Positions 45,502-57,914 of a DNA stretch of 64,000 nucleotides are shown here, in pieces. The notes under the pieces were generated by a model. The model searched no databases, was not told the origin of the DNA, and worked only from the letters and a program-made list of their open reading frames with translations. This DNA is from Hyaloscypha bicolor E (taxonomy: Eukaryota > Ascomycota > Leotiomycetes > Helotiales > Hyaloscyphaceae). The position numbers were made by a program, and so were the translations under genes. The DNA is taken from assembly GCF_002865645.1 (NCBI RefSeq), contig NW_020194684.1:1209308-1273307 (forward strand), in the 5' to 3' direction. How positions within the stretch are numbered: position 1 is the stretch's first letter; each line of letters starts with the position of its first letter.

Positions 45502-48500
45502 TAATTTAAAGCTTATTTACTTTTTAATTCTATAGAGAATTTAAATAATACTTATCTAATTAGTTTTTAATAAGTATAAATATAATATATTATAGCTACT
45601 TTTATACTAATTAACTAATATTAGAATAAAAGAAAGCCCTAAACCGGCTATATAAGCAGATAGGCTAGTAACTTTACTATTAAAGAAAATATAAGAAAGC
45701 AAGTTCCGAAATAACTAGGCAAATTAGAAGAAGCTATAATATAAGACACTATTAATATATTACTAAAAGATAGACTAGAGCCTTTTATTAAATCTCCTAA
45801 AAAGTCCGAGTATTCTATTAATATTTATAATAAGAAAGATATTCTTTTTTAGAAAACAGAGAAAAAAGAGAGATCTATTCTATTAAAAGTAAAGTTTCAA
45901 AAGTTATTTCAGAACCCTAAAGCTTTATATAAAGAAATTATTAAACTAATTCTAAAGATATATAATATTCTCGCCTATAATAAGAATTATTATAATTAGC
46001 TAAAAGAAACTAAATAAGTTCTATAAAAAAAATAAAGCCATTATTAAGAAACTTATTATATAGCCTGCTAGAATAATTAGTTCTTCTATTCTAGAAAGTA
46101 AATACTTAATTAAACTCTCTAACTTTTTTATTTTCGAAAATATAATTAAGAATAGTATTACCTTTAATAACTAGTTAGTTTAGATTAAGAATAAGCTTTA
46201 TAGTAACTCTAATATTTACTAGATAGAAAACCTTAAGATTATTTATATATCTGGCTATATAAGTAATTATATTCTTATACTAATTTCCCTTTACCTGAAT
46301 TAGAATAATTAATATATATATAAGACTATTAGAGAACTATATATCTATCTAGAAGAGCTATATAATAACCCGAATAAAAAATATAATACTCGGTAAGTAT
46401 TTAAGAAATTATTTATAAAAAAGAGCCAAATTTTTTAAAAGTTCTATATTTTATTTCTGAGATATATAATTAATAGAAATATTAACTTATAAAACCTTAA
46501 AAATAACCTAAATAATAAGCTTATCTAAAAGCTTTAAGAAACTATAGCTATATACTATAATAATTCTATTATTTATATTACGAAGTTTATATAGTATTAT
46601 ATTATAAATAACTAGTAAATCCGAGTTTATTATAAAAAGAAAAATTAGATATTTAAGAAAGCTAATAAAGATATAAATAAGCCAAGTTCAGGAGATATCT
46701 CTTATATAAAACCTGCTTTTAAAACTCTAGTAATAGATAAATCTATTATTCTAAAGCCCGAATTCTCTAATCTTAAATACTATAATTATAATAGATTTAG
46801 TTATATATCTAGAAATTATCTAGAGCCTAAAATAGAATATATAAAGTAAATCTTAGTAGCTAAGCTAGTAGTATTTACTATAAGTAAGCTATTTAAAAAT
46901 ATAAAATAGAGAAATAAAGACTTCTAAAGAAAGTTTTCTTTTTAGGGCTATATTATATTAATATAGCAAAAGTTAATTTGAGCTAGCTATTTAGAAATAA
47001 AGCATTTATATTCCCTTATATAATTAGTAATAATAGATTAGATATTAAGACTTCTTTTCTTATTAATACTAGAATAAACAAATATATTTTTATTAATTTC
47101 AAGTTTATAAGAATAATTAAATAATTTCTAGATATTAAGCCTATTTAATTAATATTATTCTATAATATAAGAGAATTTAATAGTAAGTAGACTATATCTA
47201 TTATTTATTATATTAAGCTTATATTTTTAATTAATAAATAGAAAGTTCTAGTATTTATATTAATTATAAGACTAGATAAATATAATATAATTTTGAGATA
47301 ATAGTAGTTTATAAATACTAGTATTCTAATTAATTACAAGAATAGAAGATTAATTTAGCTAGATAATTAGCCTAGAAAGAAGAATTAGCCTAGAAAGAAG
47401 AATTAGAATAAGGTTCTAATTATTATTTATAAGAACTTGAAATCTGGAAAGAATAACTAGTATTAAGAAGATATAAATAAAAGAAATAAAGCCAGAGCTA
47501 TAAATAAGTTCTAAAAACCTTAGATTATAAAAAGAAAATCCCCTAATTCTTTTTATAAGCCTGGCTTAGAAAGCTATATATAGTAAAGAAATTAAGCTCG
47601 ATTTTATAAAAAAAATATAAGTAGCCTTAGGAAATATAGAAGTTTCTTCTAAGTTAGAAATAGGAATATTAAAACTATATTATCTAAAGAAAAATTATAA
47701 GAGCTAGTCAGGCCTATAATTAATATTATAGGTATTTTACTAGCTACTTTTTAGATAAATCTATAGAAAAAGAAAAACCTTTATTTTATAATATTATTTT
47801 TCGAGATTAATAAAAAGCTAGAATTATAATAAAAAGACAAGTTTATTCCGGGCAAGTAATAGCTATAAGAGACAGAGCTATAGTAGCTAGTAAGAGTTTT
47901 ATTAAAGAAGTTTAAGGACTTTATAGATATTTTCTTAAAGAAAATATTAAATATTTTATTTCTATATTAGTTATATAATTATAAGATTTAGATTAATAAT
48001 TTTAAGGGCCTAAAAAGTCTAGAATATTTCCTGCTTTATTAATAATCGACTTATAAGCTATAAGAAATTAAGTATTTCCTTAAAAAGAACCTCTAATAGG
48101 GCTTTATTAAGCCAAATTAGTTCTTTTTTATATTTCTAATTCGTTTTATAAGAAAGACTAATAGAGCTTTTTAATTTTATATTAATTATTATAAGCTAAA
48201 TAACTTAATATAAAAGAATTATTACCTTTTTCCCTTATTTATAAGACTTTTATATAGCTAGCTTAAGCTAATATTTATATAAAACTAGATATTTAATAAG
48301 TATTTTATTAGATTTAAATAGATTTAAAATCCGAAAAACTTATAATATTCTATATAAGATATAGGGCCTATAAATATAAAGTCTTTTAGAAAGACTTAAC
48401 TAATAGCTCTATTATATATTAAAGATATATAAATAATACTTTCTTTAATTACCTTAATATTTTTTATATAGCTTACTTAAATAATATTCTAATTTATTTA

Positions 48501-50008
48501 AATAATTTCCTCGAATATAAAAATTATATATAAAAGGTTTTTTAGTAATTATAGAATACTAGTCTTTAAGTAAATATTAAGAAATTAGAGTTTAAAATTA
48601 CTTATATAAAATATTTAGGTTTTATTATCTTTATTAAAGGTATTAAAATAAATCTAGATAAAATAGTAATTATTAAGAACTAGTAATTACTAATAATAAT
48701 TAAAGAAATATAAGACTTTCTGGATTTTTATAATTTTTATTAGTATTTTATTACAGAATATAGCTATATAATAAAGCTTCTAATAGCTCTAATATATAAA
48801 AGAGTTTTATATAAGTAAATGAATTAATATTAAGAAGATTTTATTAAGCTAAAACAAGCTATATTTTTAATACTAATTCTATATTATTATAACCCGAATC
48901 TCTTTATTATAATTAAGATAAATATATTAAATAAAGTTATAGCTAGTATTCTTTTATAATAAGACCTTTAGATAAAACTCTAGTATCCGGTAGTATTTTT
49001 TTTAAAACTATATAGCTAATAGAGCTAAATTATAATATTTATAATAAAGAAATATTTGCTATTATTCTTTTCTTAACTAAATAGCAAATAGAGCTAGAAG
49101 GCCTATAGGAAATACTTTTTATAATTTATTTAGATTATTAAGCTCTCAAGTATTTTATAATTATAAAAAAGCTTTTAGTAAAATAAGTTTATTAGTTAAA
49201 GTATTTTTTCTATTATTATTTTAAGCTTATATATTAGGCAAGCAAGTTAAATAAATATATAGATATTCTAAATAGAAGATATAAGAATATAATTGCCTAA
49301 AATAAAATAATAATAGTTTACTAAACCCAAATTCTCTTCTTATAATAAAAGATTAATAATAATATTATATGAAATCTCTAATTAGCTCTAATTAAGGCCT
49401 TAATAAGCCCGGTTTAGAAAGAAACCTAATATAATAATATCTAATTTATAGATAAGCTATTAAGTAAAAGCCGAGAATTACTAAAGCTAGAAAAGCTATA
49501 AAATAAAGCAAGAAATAAAAAAAAAGGTATTTAAATATTATAAAATAGCCTCTTTTTATAATATAATAAATTATTTATATTTAATAATATAATAATACCC
49601 GAGATATTATAATATATTACTTTTATTTAGGAGATATATATATAGCTTCTAATGAAATATCTAGAATAAGCCAAGCTATAATAGTTTTTTCAGGCTTATT
49701 ATTACTAGCCAGGCCAGGAAACGAATATTAATTCATATAAGAATAACTATTATATTTATTAATAATCTTATATTTCTAGAAATAAAAAGCCAGATCTCTT
49801 ATATTTATTACTAGTTTCTAATTACTCTTAGTAATATATATTAGTAGATTTTAAAAAGTATCCAGAAAATAGAAATAAATATAATATAGTCGTAATTTTT
49901 ATTAATTACCTAAGCAAATACTCTATTATAATTTCTATTCGAGATATAGTTATAACTAAAGAATTAATATTTCTTTTTCTTATTTATATAATTCACTAAA
50001 TTAGTATT

Positions 50009-50297
50009 TGTTATAATTTAGCTTTTAACCTCGTTAGCTAATATAGTCAGCTAACATGGTTGCCCATATCCCGTTGCCTCCTAGACGCACGTGACGCGGC
50101 CGCCTCGCTAAGGAAGCGTACTTGGAATATACTAGAGATATTTAGAAGGCTAAGCCCCTTATGAACTAGCGTACTATAGGGTGCATATACTCCCTTATAG
50201 CCTCCTGTATTCTAGTTTTCCCTTCCTTAACTTTGAATCGTCTTCGTAAGGGACCTTCTACCTTGCTTTCCAAGCCCTGAATGCCGTATCCGTAATA
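50009..50297 (+). repeat. 5' LTR of element B
   Basis: Starts TGTTATAATTTAGC and ends CCGTAATA (CA to TA). It keeps a CG-rich stretch with CACGTGACGCGGCCGCCTCG. About 95 % like the 3' LTR by eye; differences are C/T or G/A. Confidence 0.93.
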
Positions 50298-50899
50298 GTA
50301 TTCAAAGCTCACTCCCTTTAATCCTATAGAGGATTTCAAATAAACTAATTCAGAACCACTAGTAATATAGGTGCCGCCAAGATAACGGAACCTCAGAAAT
50401 ATAAGTAATAGACTCCAGAATAATAAAAGCGAAAAGCTTTGGAACTCTCAGAGAAATTAGATATTTATATCTTTATAAATATATACTAGTAGTATATTAG
50501 AAACCCCCCCGAAAACCCGAAAATTAAAGAACCTTAAATAAAGGCTACTCTTTAATCAAGTCCTAGAGTAATAGGCACCCACAGGCCAGTAACCTGACTG
50601 CTACCCTCAAGCCCTACTCTATAATCTTATAGGCCCTATATATATGCCGGTAATAAGACTGCCAGGGAGAATATAGTAGGGGAAAAGTATAATAGGTCGA
50701 TTTCCCAGAATACTATATAACCAGAAATTATATCGACTTCCGCTAAGGCTTCCGGTAAAGCTTCTACTAGTTCAGGTCGTCCCGTTAGCGGCCCTTCCCG
50801 AACCAAATATCCCGTTAGTATTTCTAGAGAATTTATAAACAAGTCTATAGAAATAGAATCCTCTGCTTTTATTATAAAGCTTCTAGAGACTAAAGACTA

Positions 50900-52110
50900 T
50901 ATTACTGCCGGAGAGTTATATAAATAGGCCAAGGAATCTAATATCTTACTCTCAGATATTAATATTATTATAAAGAGTTACTAGAAAAATATTTAAAGAG
51001 CTATTTTATATAAGAATACCTATAGTTATAATAAAGCTATTCTTGAGAATACTAAGCTCTATAATACTAAACTCGAGAATAATATTAAATACTATATAAC
51101 TATAGTAGATTAGCTTATAGTAGTTCTAGCTACTTCCGCTCCGGCTACTTTGAACTCTTCTTAAAAGAACTCTAAATTATTTCCCGCTTATTTCTATCTA
51201 GAATTCCCTATATTTTATACTTCTTTTAGAGGTACTAGAATTACTAAGCTCCCAGATCTAACTCTCTTTACTAGAGATTATACTATCTTTAATAACTAGC
51301 TAGTTTAGATTAAGAATAAGCTATAAGAAAATATTAATTTATATTTCTTAGAGAATCTCAAGATTATCTATATTTCTAGTAAACTTACTAGTAATACTCT
51401 TGCCCTAACTAATTCTTATATAAATAAAGATAGTTCAAATTAATATTATTAACTCTTAAAGTTCTACTCTTACTTAAAGAAGCTATACTCTAACCCTAAT
51501 AAGATATAGAATACTTGCCGCAATTTTAGTAAGCTTTATATATACTCTAGTTAGGTATTCTAGAAGTTCTATACTCTCTTCTTATAACTATTTACGGAAG
51601 GTAGTATTAGTCTTTAAGATATTAAATATAAACTAAATAAGAAGCTTCTACTAAAGCTTCAGAAATCGATATATATATACTATAATAACTCTTCTATTAA
51701 TACTACTTGCTTTACTTAGTACTATACTACTAATAATTAATAAATTAAGGCTATATATAAGAAAACTAAGAAGTATAAGAAAACAGAAACTAGTCTAGCC
51801 AAGTTTACTTCCGGTACTATATCTTTATATATTTCTAAGAAAAAACCCCAGAAGCCTATATCTATTACTCTAGTTAAGTATATACCTCTATATAAGCGCA
51901 AGTAATACCCTATAAAGACTAAGGATCTCTTAACTATTAAGTGCTTTAATTATAATAAGTTCGGCTACTATACCAGATATTGCCCGTACCTATATAGTAA
52001 GGAAACTAAGATAGCTTTATCTAGAATTAAGCCGGGCCTGGTCCCCATTTTCCCGGAGGAACTATATAGTTCAGTTTCTGAATCTAAAGAGAATCCGGAA
52101 AACGAGTATC
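50900..52110 (+). pseudogene. gag of element B with CCHC zinc knuckle
   Basis: Capsid-like text (LFTRDYTIFNN, then WIKNKL-type and KFYTLFLQLF) occupies about 51250-51700. The nucleocapsid knuckle at 51942-51983 reads CFNYNKFGYYTRYC. The canonical C-x2-C-x4-H-x4-C has its second Cys and its His both changed to Tyr (TGC/CAC to TAx), a textbook RIP outcome. The N-terminal part is not well defined. Gag would have packaged the element RNA. Confidence 0.75.
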
Positions 52111-52149
52111 CCTAAAGAAAGTCTCTACTTTAGGGGCTTATAGTATGGA

Positions 52150-55100
52150 TTTAGTAGAGATTAACTTGACTTATCTAATAGAAGAGAATACTCTTATAAT
52201 GCCCTATATTATTAGTATAAATAAATTAGGAATTAAGTCTTTTTCTCTTATTAATACTAGAGCTAATAGTTATACTTTTATTAATATAAAGCTTACTTAG
52301 CTTATAGAGTAATTCTTAGAAGTAAAACTATAACTTCTTTTCTTACCCTATACTATATATGGTTTTAACGGAAAGCTAGCTGAGTTTACTAAGAAATATA
52401 TAGAAGTCTTATTTCTAATTAATAAATAAAATATTAATATACCTATAATTATCCTAAATCTTAGAGATTATAATATTATTCTTAATAGAAAATGGGCAGT
52501 ATATATTAATATTCTAGTTAATTACAGAAGATATAGGCTTATATAGCTAAAGAATAAGCCTAAATCTATATAATTTAGTTATATTATTAGTACTTCGTAA
52601 TAATAGCTAGAGAAGTAACCTAATAAGAAGTATTAAAAGAATACTAATTAATAAGATTCTATTATAAGCTATTTCTGGAAACCTTCTATTCTAAAGTAAT
52701 CTTTCTTCTTTTGGACTAATTAGAGGAAATTATATAAGACTATAGAAAAGAAGCTTTTATAGCCTAAGCAAGATATAATACCTAAGTAAAAGCCAAAGAA
52801 GCAGGAAGAGGTTCTTAATAAGAAGCAAATATTAGACCTAGCTATTCTTACCTCTATAGTATTTAATTATATAGCTAAGAAAGAAGATAATATTATTAGT
52901 TAAATCTCTATCTATAAGATTAATAAAGAGCTTAAAGCTCGGAAAAGAGAAGCTATTCCTGGCCCGGAAAATTAATAACCAGAAGAAATAGAGCTTTAGT
53001 AACTATAGAGGATATTACCTCCGGAACTCAAGAAATATATCTCTATTTTCTCTAAGAAGAAATCTAATACCCTTCCTTCCTATAAATCATATAATTATAA
53101 GATCCAGATTAAAGGCCTAAAGGGAACTAAGAGTATTAGATATTAATCCCTTTAGTAGTAATTTACTTAAGAGCTTCTAGAAATCAAGCGTTTCTTGGAA
53201 AAGAATCTGACTAAGGGCTTTATTAAAGCTAGTTAGGCTCCCTTTACTTTACTAGTTCTTTTTATAAAGAAAGCAAATAGAGATTTATATTTCTGTATTA
53301 ATTTCCGCTATCTAAATAATATTACCCAAAAGAATTAATATCCCTTTTTACTTATTAATAAGACTTTAAGTTAATTATCTAAAGCCAAGATTTATACTAA
53401 ATTAGATATTTGCTAAGCTTTCTATTATATAGCTATAGACCCGGACTCTCAGAAGCTAACGATATTCCGTACTCGTTATAGAGTATATAAATATAATATT
53501 CTCTGGAAAGGCCTTATAAATAGCCCGGCTATATATTAATATTATATAAATAATATACTTTTCGAGTATCTAGATAACTTTTATATAATATACCTTAATA
53601 ATATTCTCATTTACTTAGAGAATCTAATAAAGCACGAATAGTATATACGAAAAATACTAGACTATTTATATCTTACTAGCCTCTAAGTAAATATTAAGAA
53701 ATCGGAATTTAAAGTTATATATATAAAATACTTGGGCTTTATTATCTCTATATCTAATATTAAAGTAGATTCTAATAAAGTTAAAGTAATATATAACTAG
53801 TAATTCCCAAAAATAGTTAAGGGCATATAGTTCTTTCTCGGCTTCTATAACTTTTATAAATGCTTTATTAGAAAGTACGAACGAATTACTAGACCTCTTA
53901 CCTTACTTATAAAAAAGGGGATTTCTTTTAAATAGTTCGAGTAATATTAAAAGGCTTTTACTTACCTAAAAGAAGCTATAATATCTACCCTAGTTCTATA
54001 ATACTATAATTCAGATCTGCCTATAATAATAGAAACAGATATATCTAAAGAAGTAGTTATTAGCCTACTCTCTTAATAAGACCCGGAAATAGGCCTTTAG
54101 TATTTTATAGCTTATTTTTCCAAAACCATACTTCTAATAAAGCTTAATTATAATATATATAATAAAGAAATACTTACTATAGTACAAGTACTAGAGGAAT
54201 AGAAAGCTAAGCTAGAGGGCTTTTAGAATACTTTCTTTAAGGTCTACTCTAATTACTATACCTTAGAGTACTTTATAATTACTAAGAAGCTCTCTTCTTA
54301 ATAAGCTAGATAGGCTAAACTCTTATTCCGCTATTACTTTAAGCTTATATATTATTCTAAGAAATCAAATAAGTAAGTAAATACTTTATTATAAAAATAA
54401 GATAAAGTAAATACTTAAAGCCAGATTAAGAAGAAGCTATAAACTCAAGTACTTCTCTCTAAAAATAAAATTAATCCGGAGATTATCTATAACTTATAGC
54501 TTATAATAATACTTTATAAAGTCGGCTTACTTAATCCGGAATTCGGCCCTAAAAACCAAGTATATACTAAAGACTTTCCGGAGGAAAATACTCTTATTAG
54601 AGATATAATTCCCCTAAAAGAAGGTATTTTCTTGGAAGCTTTATTAGTAGACTCTATTATAGTAGCCTCTATAGAAGTATTATTAGAAGCTCCCGCTAAG
54701 TATAATAGTTTATAACTTATAAATAAGATCCTATAGAATAATTATATATTACCGGATCTAGAAAAGCTATATATACTAGCCTAAGCCAAAAGTAATATCT
54801 GAATATTATAAGACGGCCTCCTTTTATATTATAGAAGACTCTATATTACAGAGAATGAAATAATTCCCGGACTATCTTTATAAACTACTCTAATCTATAA
54901 AGTATATAATAAACCTCTTTCTAGATATTCTAGATATATAAAGCTCTATTAGCTATTAAAGAAGTAATATTACTAGCTATTTATAAGTAAGGATATTAAT
55001 TAATACTATAGTAATTACTATATTTATAGGAGATTATATATACCTAGAAATAAGAAGCCTAGTTTACTTTATCTTCTTCTAGTTCCTAATTACTTCTGGT

Positions 55101-56195
55101 AATATATTATAGTAAACTTTAAAAGCTATCTAGAAAGCAAATCGGATTATAATATAGTTACTATATTCATGAATTACTTATCTAAATATCTAATTATAAT
55201 TCCCGTATAAGATATAATTATAGTCAAGTAGCTAGTACCTTTATTTTTACTTTATATAATATACTAAATAAGTATTCCAGAAATAATTATATTAGATTAG
55301 AGACTCTAATTTATATCTGATTTTTAGAGCGAATTCTATATAAGAATTAGTATAAAGCTCAAGCTTTTAATAGCTAATTACTCTTAAACGGACGGATAAA
55401 TAGAGATTATTAATTAGTACTTTAATTAGAGATTATATCTATATATTAACTACTACTAGAATAACTGAAATAAATAGGTTACTATAATTAATTATTAATA
55501 AGCCTCTCTTTAGTACGAAACTATTAGCCAGTCCCCGTTTATAACTAAAAAGGGCTATAAGCCTCGTACCTCTCTAGACTAGAACTCCTCTATTAAAGCT
55601 AACTCACTTAAAGAGAAGCTAAATAGAAATAAAGCTAAAGTATTAGTAAATCGATTATATAAATTATAGTAACTTGCCTAAGGTAATATAGAGTAAGCTT
55701 AAGAATAATATATAGTATAAGCTAATAAATACCGCCGTCTGATTAATTTCAAAGTCAGAGATAAAGTATAGGTTACTATAAAGCACTAGAAATCCAATTA
55801 TCCGAGCCAAAAGCTAGGGAACTAAATAGAAGGCCCGTTTGAGATTCTGAAATAGTATAGCTACTTGTTCCTCCTGAAACTGCCGGAAACTATAAAGATA
55901 TACCCAGTTTTTCATATAGAGAAATTATAAAAAGACCCCTAGAATTCTCTACTAGGTTAAGCAAACCCGGAACCGCCCCTATTAATACTAGAGAATAGCG
56001 AATAAGAGTACGGCATTAAGCGGGTTATTATAGTCAAGCTAGTGAGAAATAAGCTAAAGTATAGAATTCATTAGGTTAGTTGGAATAAGGATCTAGTATA
56101 GTATCTAGCTTCGGTACTAAGCAATAGCCCCCTGGTTTTATAGAGTTTCCATAATAATAATATTGACGTACTAGAACCTCTATAAAACCTGTAAT
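52150..56195 (+). pseudogene. pol of element B: protease, RT, RNase H, integrase, chromodomain
   Basis: In order: protease INTRANSYTF at 52250-52279 (from IDTGANGYTF), and RT with RYRVYKYNILW at about 53476-53508. YLNNILIY at 53591-53614 is the mutated YLDD site. RNase H IIETDIS is near 54027, and the integrase core has NYLSKYLIIIPV and IILDQRLQFISDFWSEF (55270-55330). The C-terminal chromodomain EYGIKRVIIVKLVRNKLKYR lies at 56004-56063, followed by WNKDLVWYLASVLSNSPLVL. Stops are TAA/TAG/TGA of RIP type. The chromodomain would have steered integration towards heterochromatin, in line with nesting inside other elements. Confidence 0.88.
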
Positions 56196-56263
56196 ATTAG
56201 CTAGACTGCACAAAAAACAATACTCGTCCAGAACCACACGGAAATAATAATAAACCCTCCTAA

Positions 56264-56299
56264 GTCACATGGTAAAGGCGCCGGCCTTTTGCACGTGAC
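56264..56299. repeat. 36-bp palindrome, GTCACRTG-ended (copy 2)
   Basis: Begins GTCACATGGTAAAGGC and ends GCCTTTTGCACGTGAC around GCCG. It lies between the end of pol and the polypurine tract of element B. The same structure is at 8749-8784. Confidence 0.8.
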
Positions 56300-56409
56300 G
56301 TCCACATCCGAGATACTAGTTCACTTTGGGAAAGAAAATAATACGAAATTGGATGGATTAATAGCTTTTATAAAGCTCGGGGACGAGCTTATTTCAAAGG
56401 GGGGGGTAA

Positions 56410-56697
56410 TATTATAATTCAGCTTTTAACTCGTTAGCTAATATAGTTAGCTAACATGGTTGCCCATGTCCCGTTGCCTCCTAGACGCACGTGACGCGGC
56501 CGCCTCGCTAAGGAAGCGTGCTTGGAATACACTAGAGATATTTAGAAGGCTAAGCCCCTTATAAACTAGCGTACTATGGGGTGTATATACTTCCTCACAG
56601 CCTCCTGTATTCTAGTTTTCCCTTCCTTAGCTTTGAATCGTCTTTATAAGGGACCTTCTACCTTGCTTTCCAAGCCCTGAATACCGTACCCGTAATA
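56410..56697 (+). repeat. 3' LTR of element B
   Basis: Starts TATTATAATTCAGC and ends CCGTAATA. It retains CA/TG in places where the 5' LTR has TA and the other way round, so the two LTRs were mutated independently after insertion. Confidence 0.93.
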
Positions 56698-57656
56698 GTA
56701 TTCCGGAAACTATAATATTTAATTAAGGGCCCTAGTTTATATTAGATTTCTAGAGCGAGTTCTATAAGTATATTAGTATAAAACTTAAATTATTAATTAC
56801 TAATTATTCTCAAACTAATAGCTAGATAGAGATTATTAACTAGTATTTTAATTAATAGCTATATTTCTATATAAACTATTATTAGAATAATTAGAATAAA
56901 TAGATAATAATAATTAATTACTAGTAAATAGCTCTAGTTTCTATTTCTTATAAAAAAGGGCTATAAATTACAGATATTATTTAATTAGAAAACCCAAATA
57001 TAATTAAATATCCCGAAAAAAGAGCTAAATAAATAAGAGGTAAAGGCCCTAATAATATAGATTACTATTAAATACTAGAAGAATAATTATTCGAGCTATA
57101 AGCTAGCTTATTAAATAAAAGAACTATATAAAATCCTAAAATAAATGAGATATTTCTTTAGACTCAAGCTTCCGGAATTAATAAAAGTATATCCGGTATT
57201 TTATATAGAAAAGCTATATAAAGATCTAGATAATTTCCTTCCCGAATAAGCAAATCCGGAGCCTTTATTATTAGAGCTATAAAATAGGGAAATAGAATAT
57301 AAAATTCAAGAGGTACTAATAGTAAAGCTACTTTATAGGAAACTCAAGTATTAAATCTAATAGAAAAGATAGAATTCAGATCTGGAATACTATTTTATAT
57401 CTTTATTAAATAATAGTATCCTAACTCTTTAGAGCTTCTATAAAAAGAACCTCGAATAGCCAGAATTATTCCAGAATCTTCTCTATTAGTTAGACTATAC
57501 CAAGAATAATATATTACCGGAATTATATAATATAAATAGAAATTCTTTAAGTTATATATAAAAGGCCTTTAGCCTTTAATATATAACCTGTAATTTGAGA
57601 ATTTAATAGGAACTTTTAAAGCTCAGAAATAAGTTTATTTTAAAAAAGGAAAGTAA

Positions 57657-57909
57657 TATTATAATTATTATAATATATAGTACTAATAGAAATTAGATTA
57701 GAACTAGCTAAATATATAAAGTTAAAGTCGGGAGATATAAGTCGAGGTTATATTTTATAAGCTTAAGCTAATATATAAGCCTATATATAGCTTGTAATTA
57801 TTTAGATCCGAGGCTTCTTTAAGATTCTCTTCTCTTTTTTAGCTTTAAATTATTAGAATAGAAATAGTCTAATTCTGCTTTTCAGGCTCTAGATCTTATA
57901 CTTATAATA
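57657..57909 (+). repeat. 3' LTR of element A
   Basis: 253 bp partner of 45249-45501. Differences from it are nearly all transitions. Followed by the ATAAT duplication at 57910-57914. Confidence 0.9.
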
Positions 57910-57914
57910 ATAAT

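Larger units (their letters stand above)
50009..56697 (+). mobile_element. Gypsy chromovirus B, complete, nested in A (youngest)
   Basis: LTRs of 289 and 288 bp (50009-50297 and 56410-56697) with the duplication GTATT at 50004-50008 and 56698-56702. Joining the flanks restores the integrase text of A (ACTAAATTAGTATT followed by CCGGAAAC), and B itself has the same text at 55258-55277 (ACTAAATAAGTATTCCAG). Internal order: gag, CCHC knuckle, protease, RT, RNase H, integrase, chromodomain, palindrome, polypurine tract (AAAGGGGGGGG, ending at 56406). GC is clearly higher than in A or C. RIP stops throughout make it dead. Confidence 0.92.
45249..57909 (+). mobile_element. Gypsy chromovirus A, inserted in C and split by B
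   Basis: The LTRs at 45249-45501 and 57657-57909 are both 253 bp and bear the 5-bp duplication ATAAT. The interior runs gag, protease (FLINTRINKYIFI at about 47060, from LIDTGAN.YIF), RT (48000-48700, YLNNF from YLDDF), RNase H and integrase to 50008. It resumes at 56703 and ends in a chromodomain (EYKIQEVLIVKLLYRKLKYQI at 57297-57360). The purine-rich tract AAAAAAGGAAAG before 57654 is the polypurine tract. All frames carry RIP stops. Confidence 0.88.

Noticed and set aside
50636..50842. Minus-strand 68-codon ORF
   Set aside because: Lies antisense to gag of element B; no motif, a by-product of RIP removing stops on one strand.
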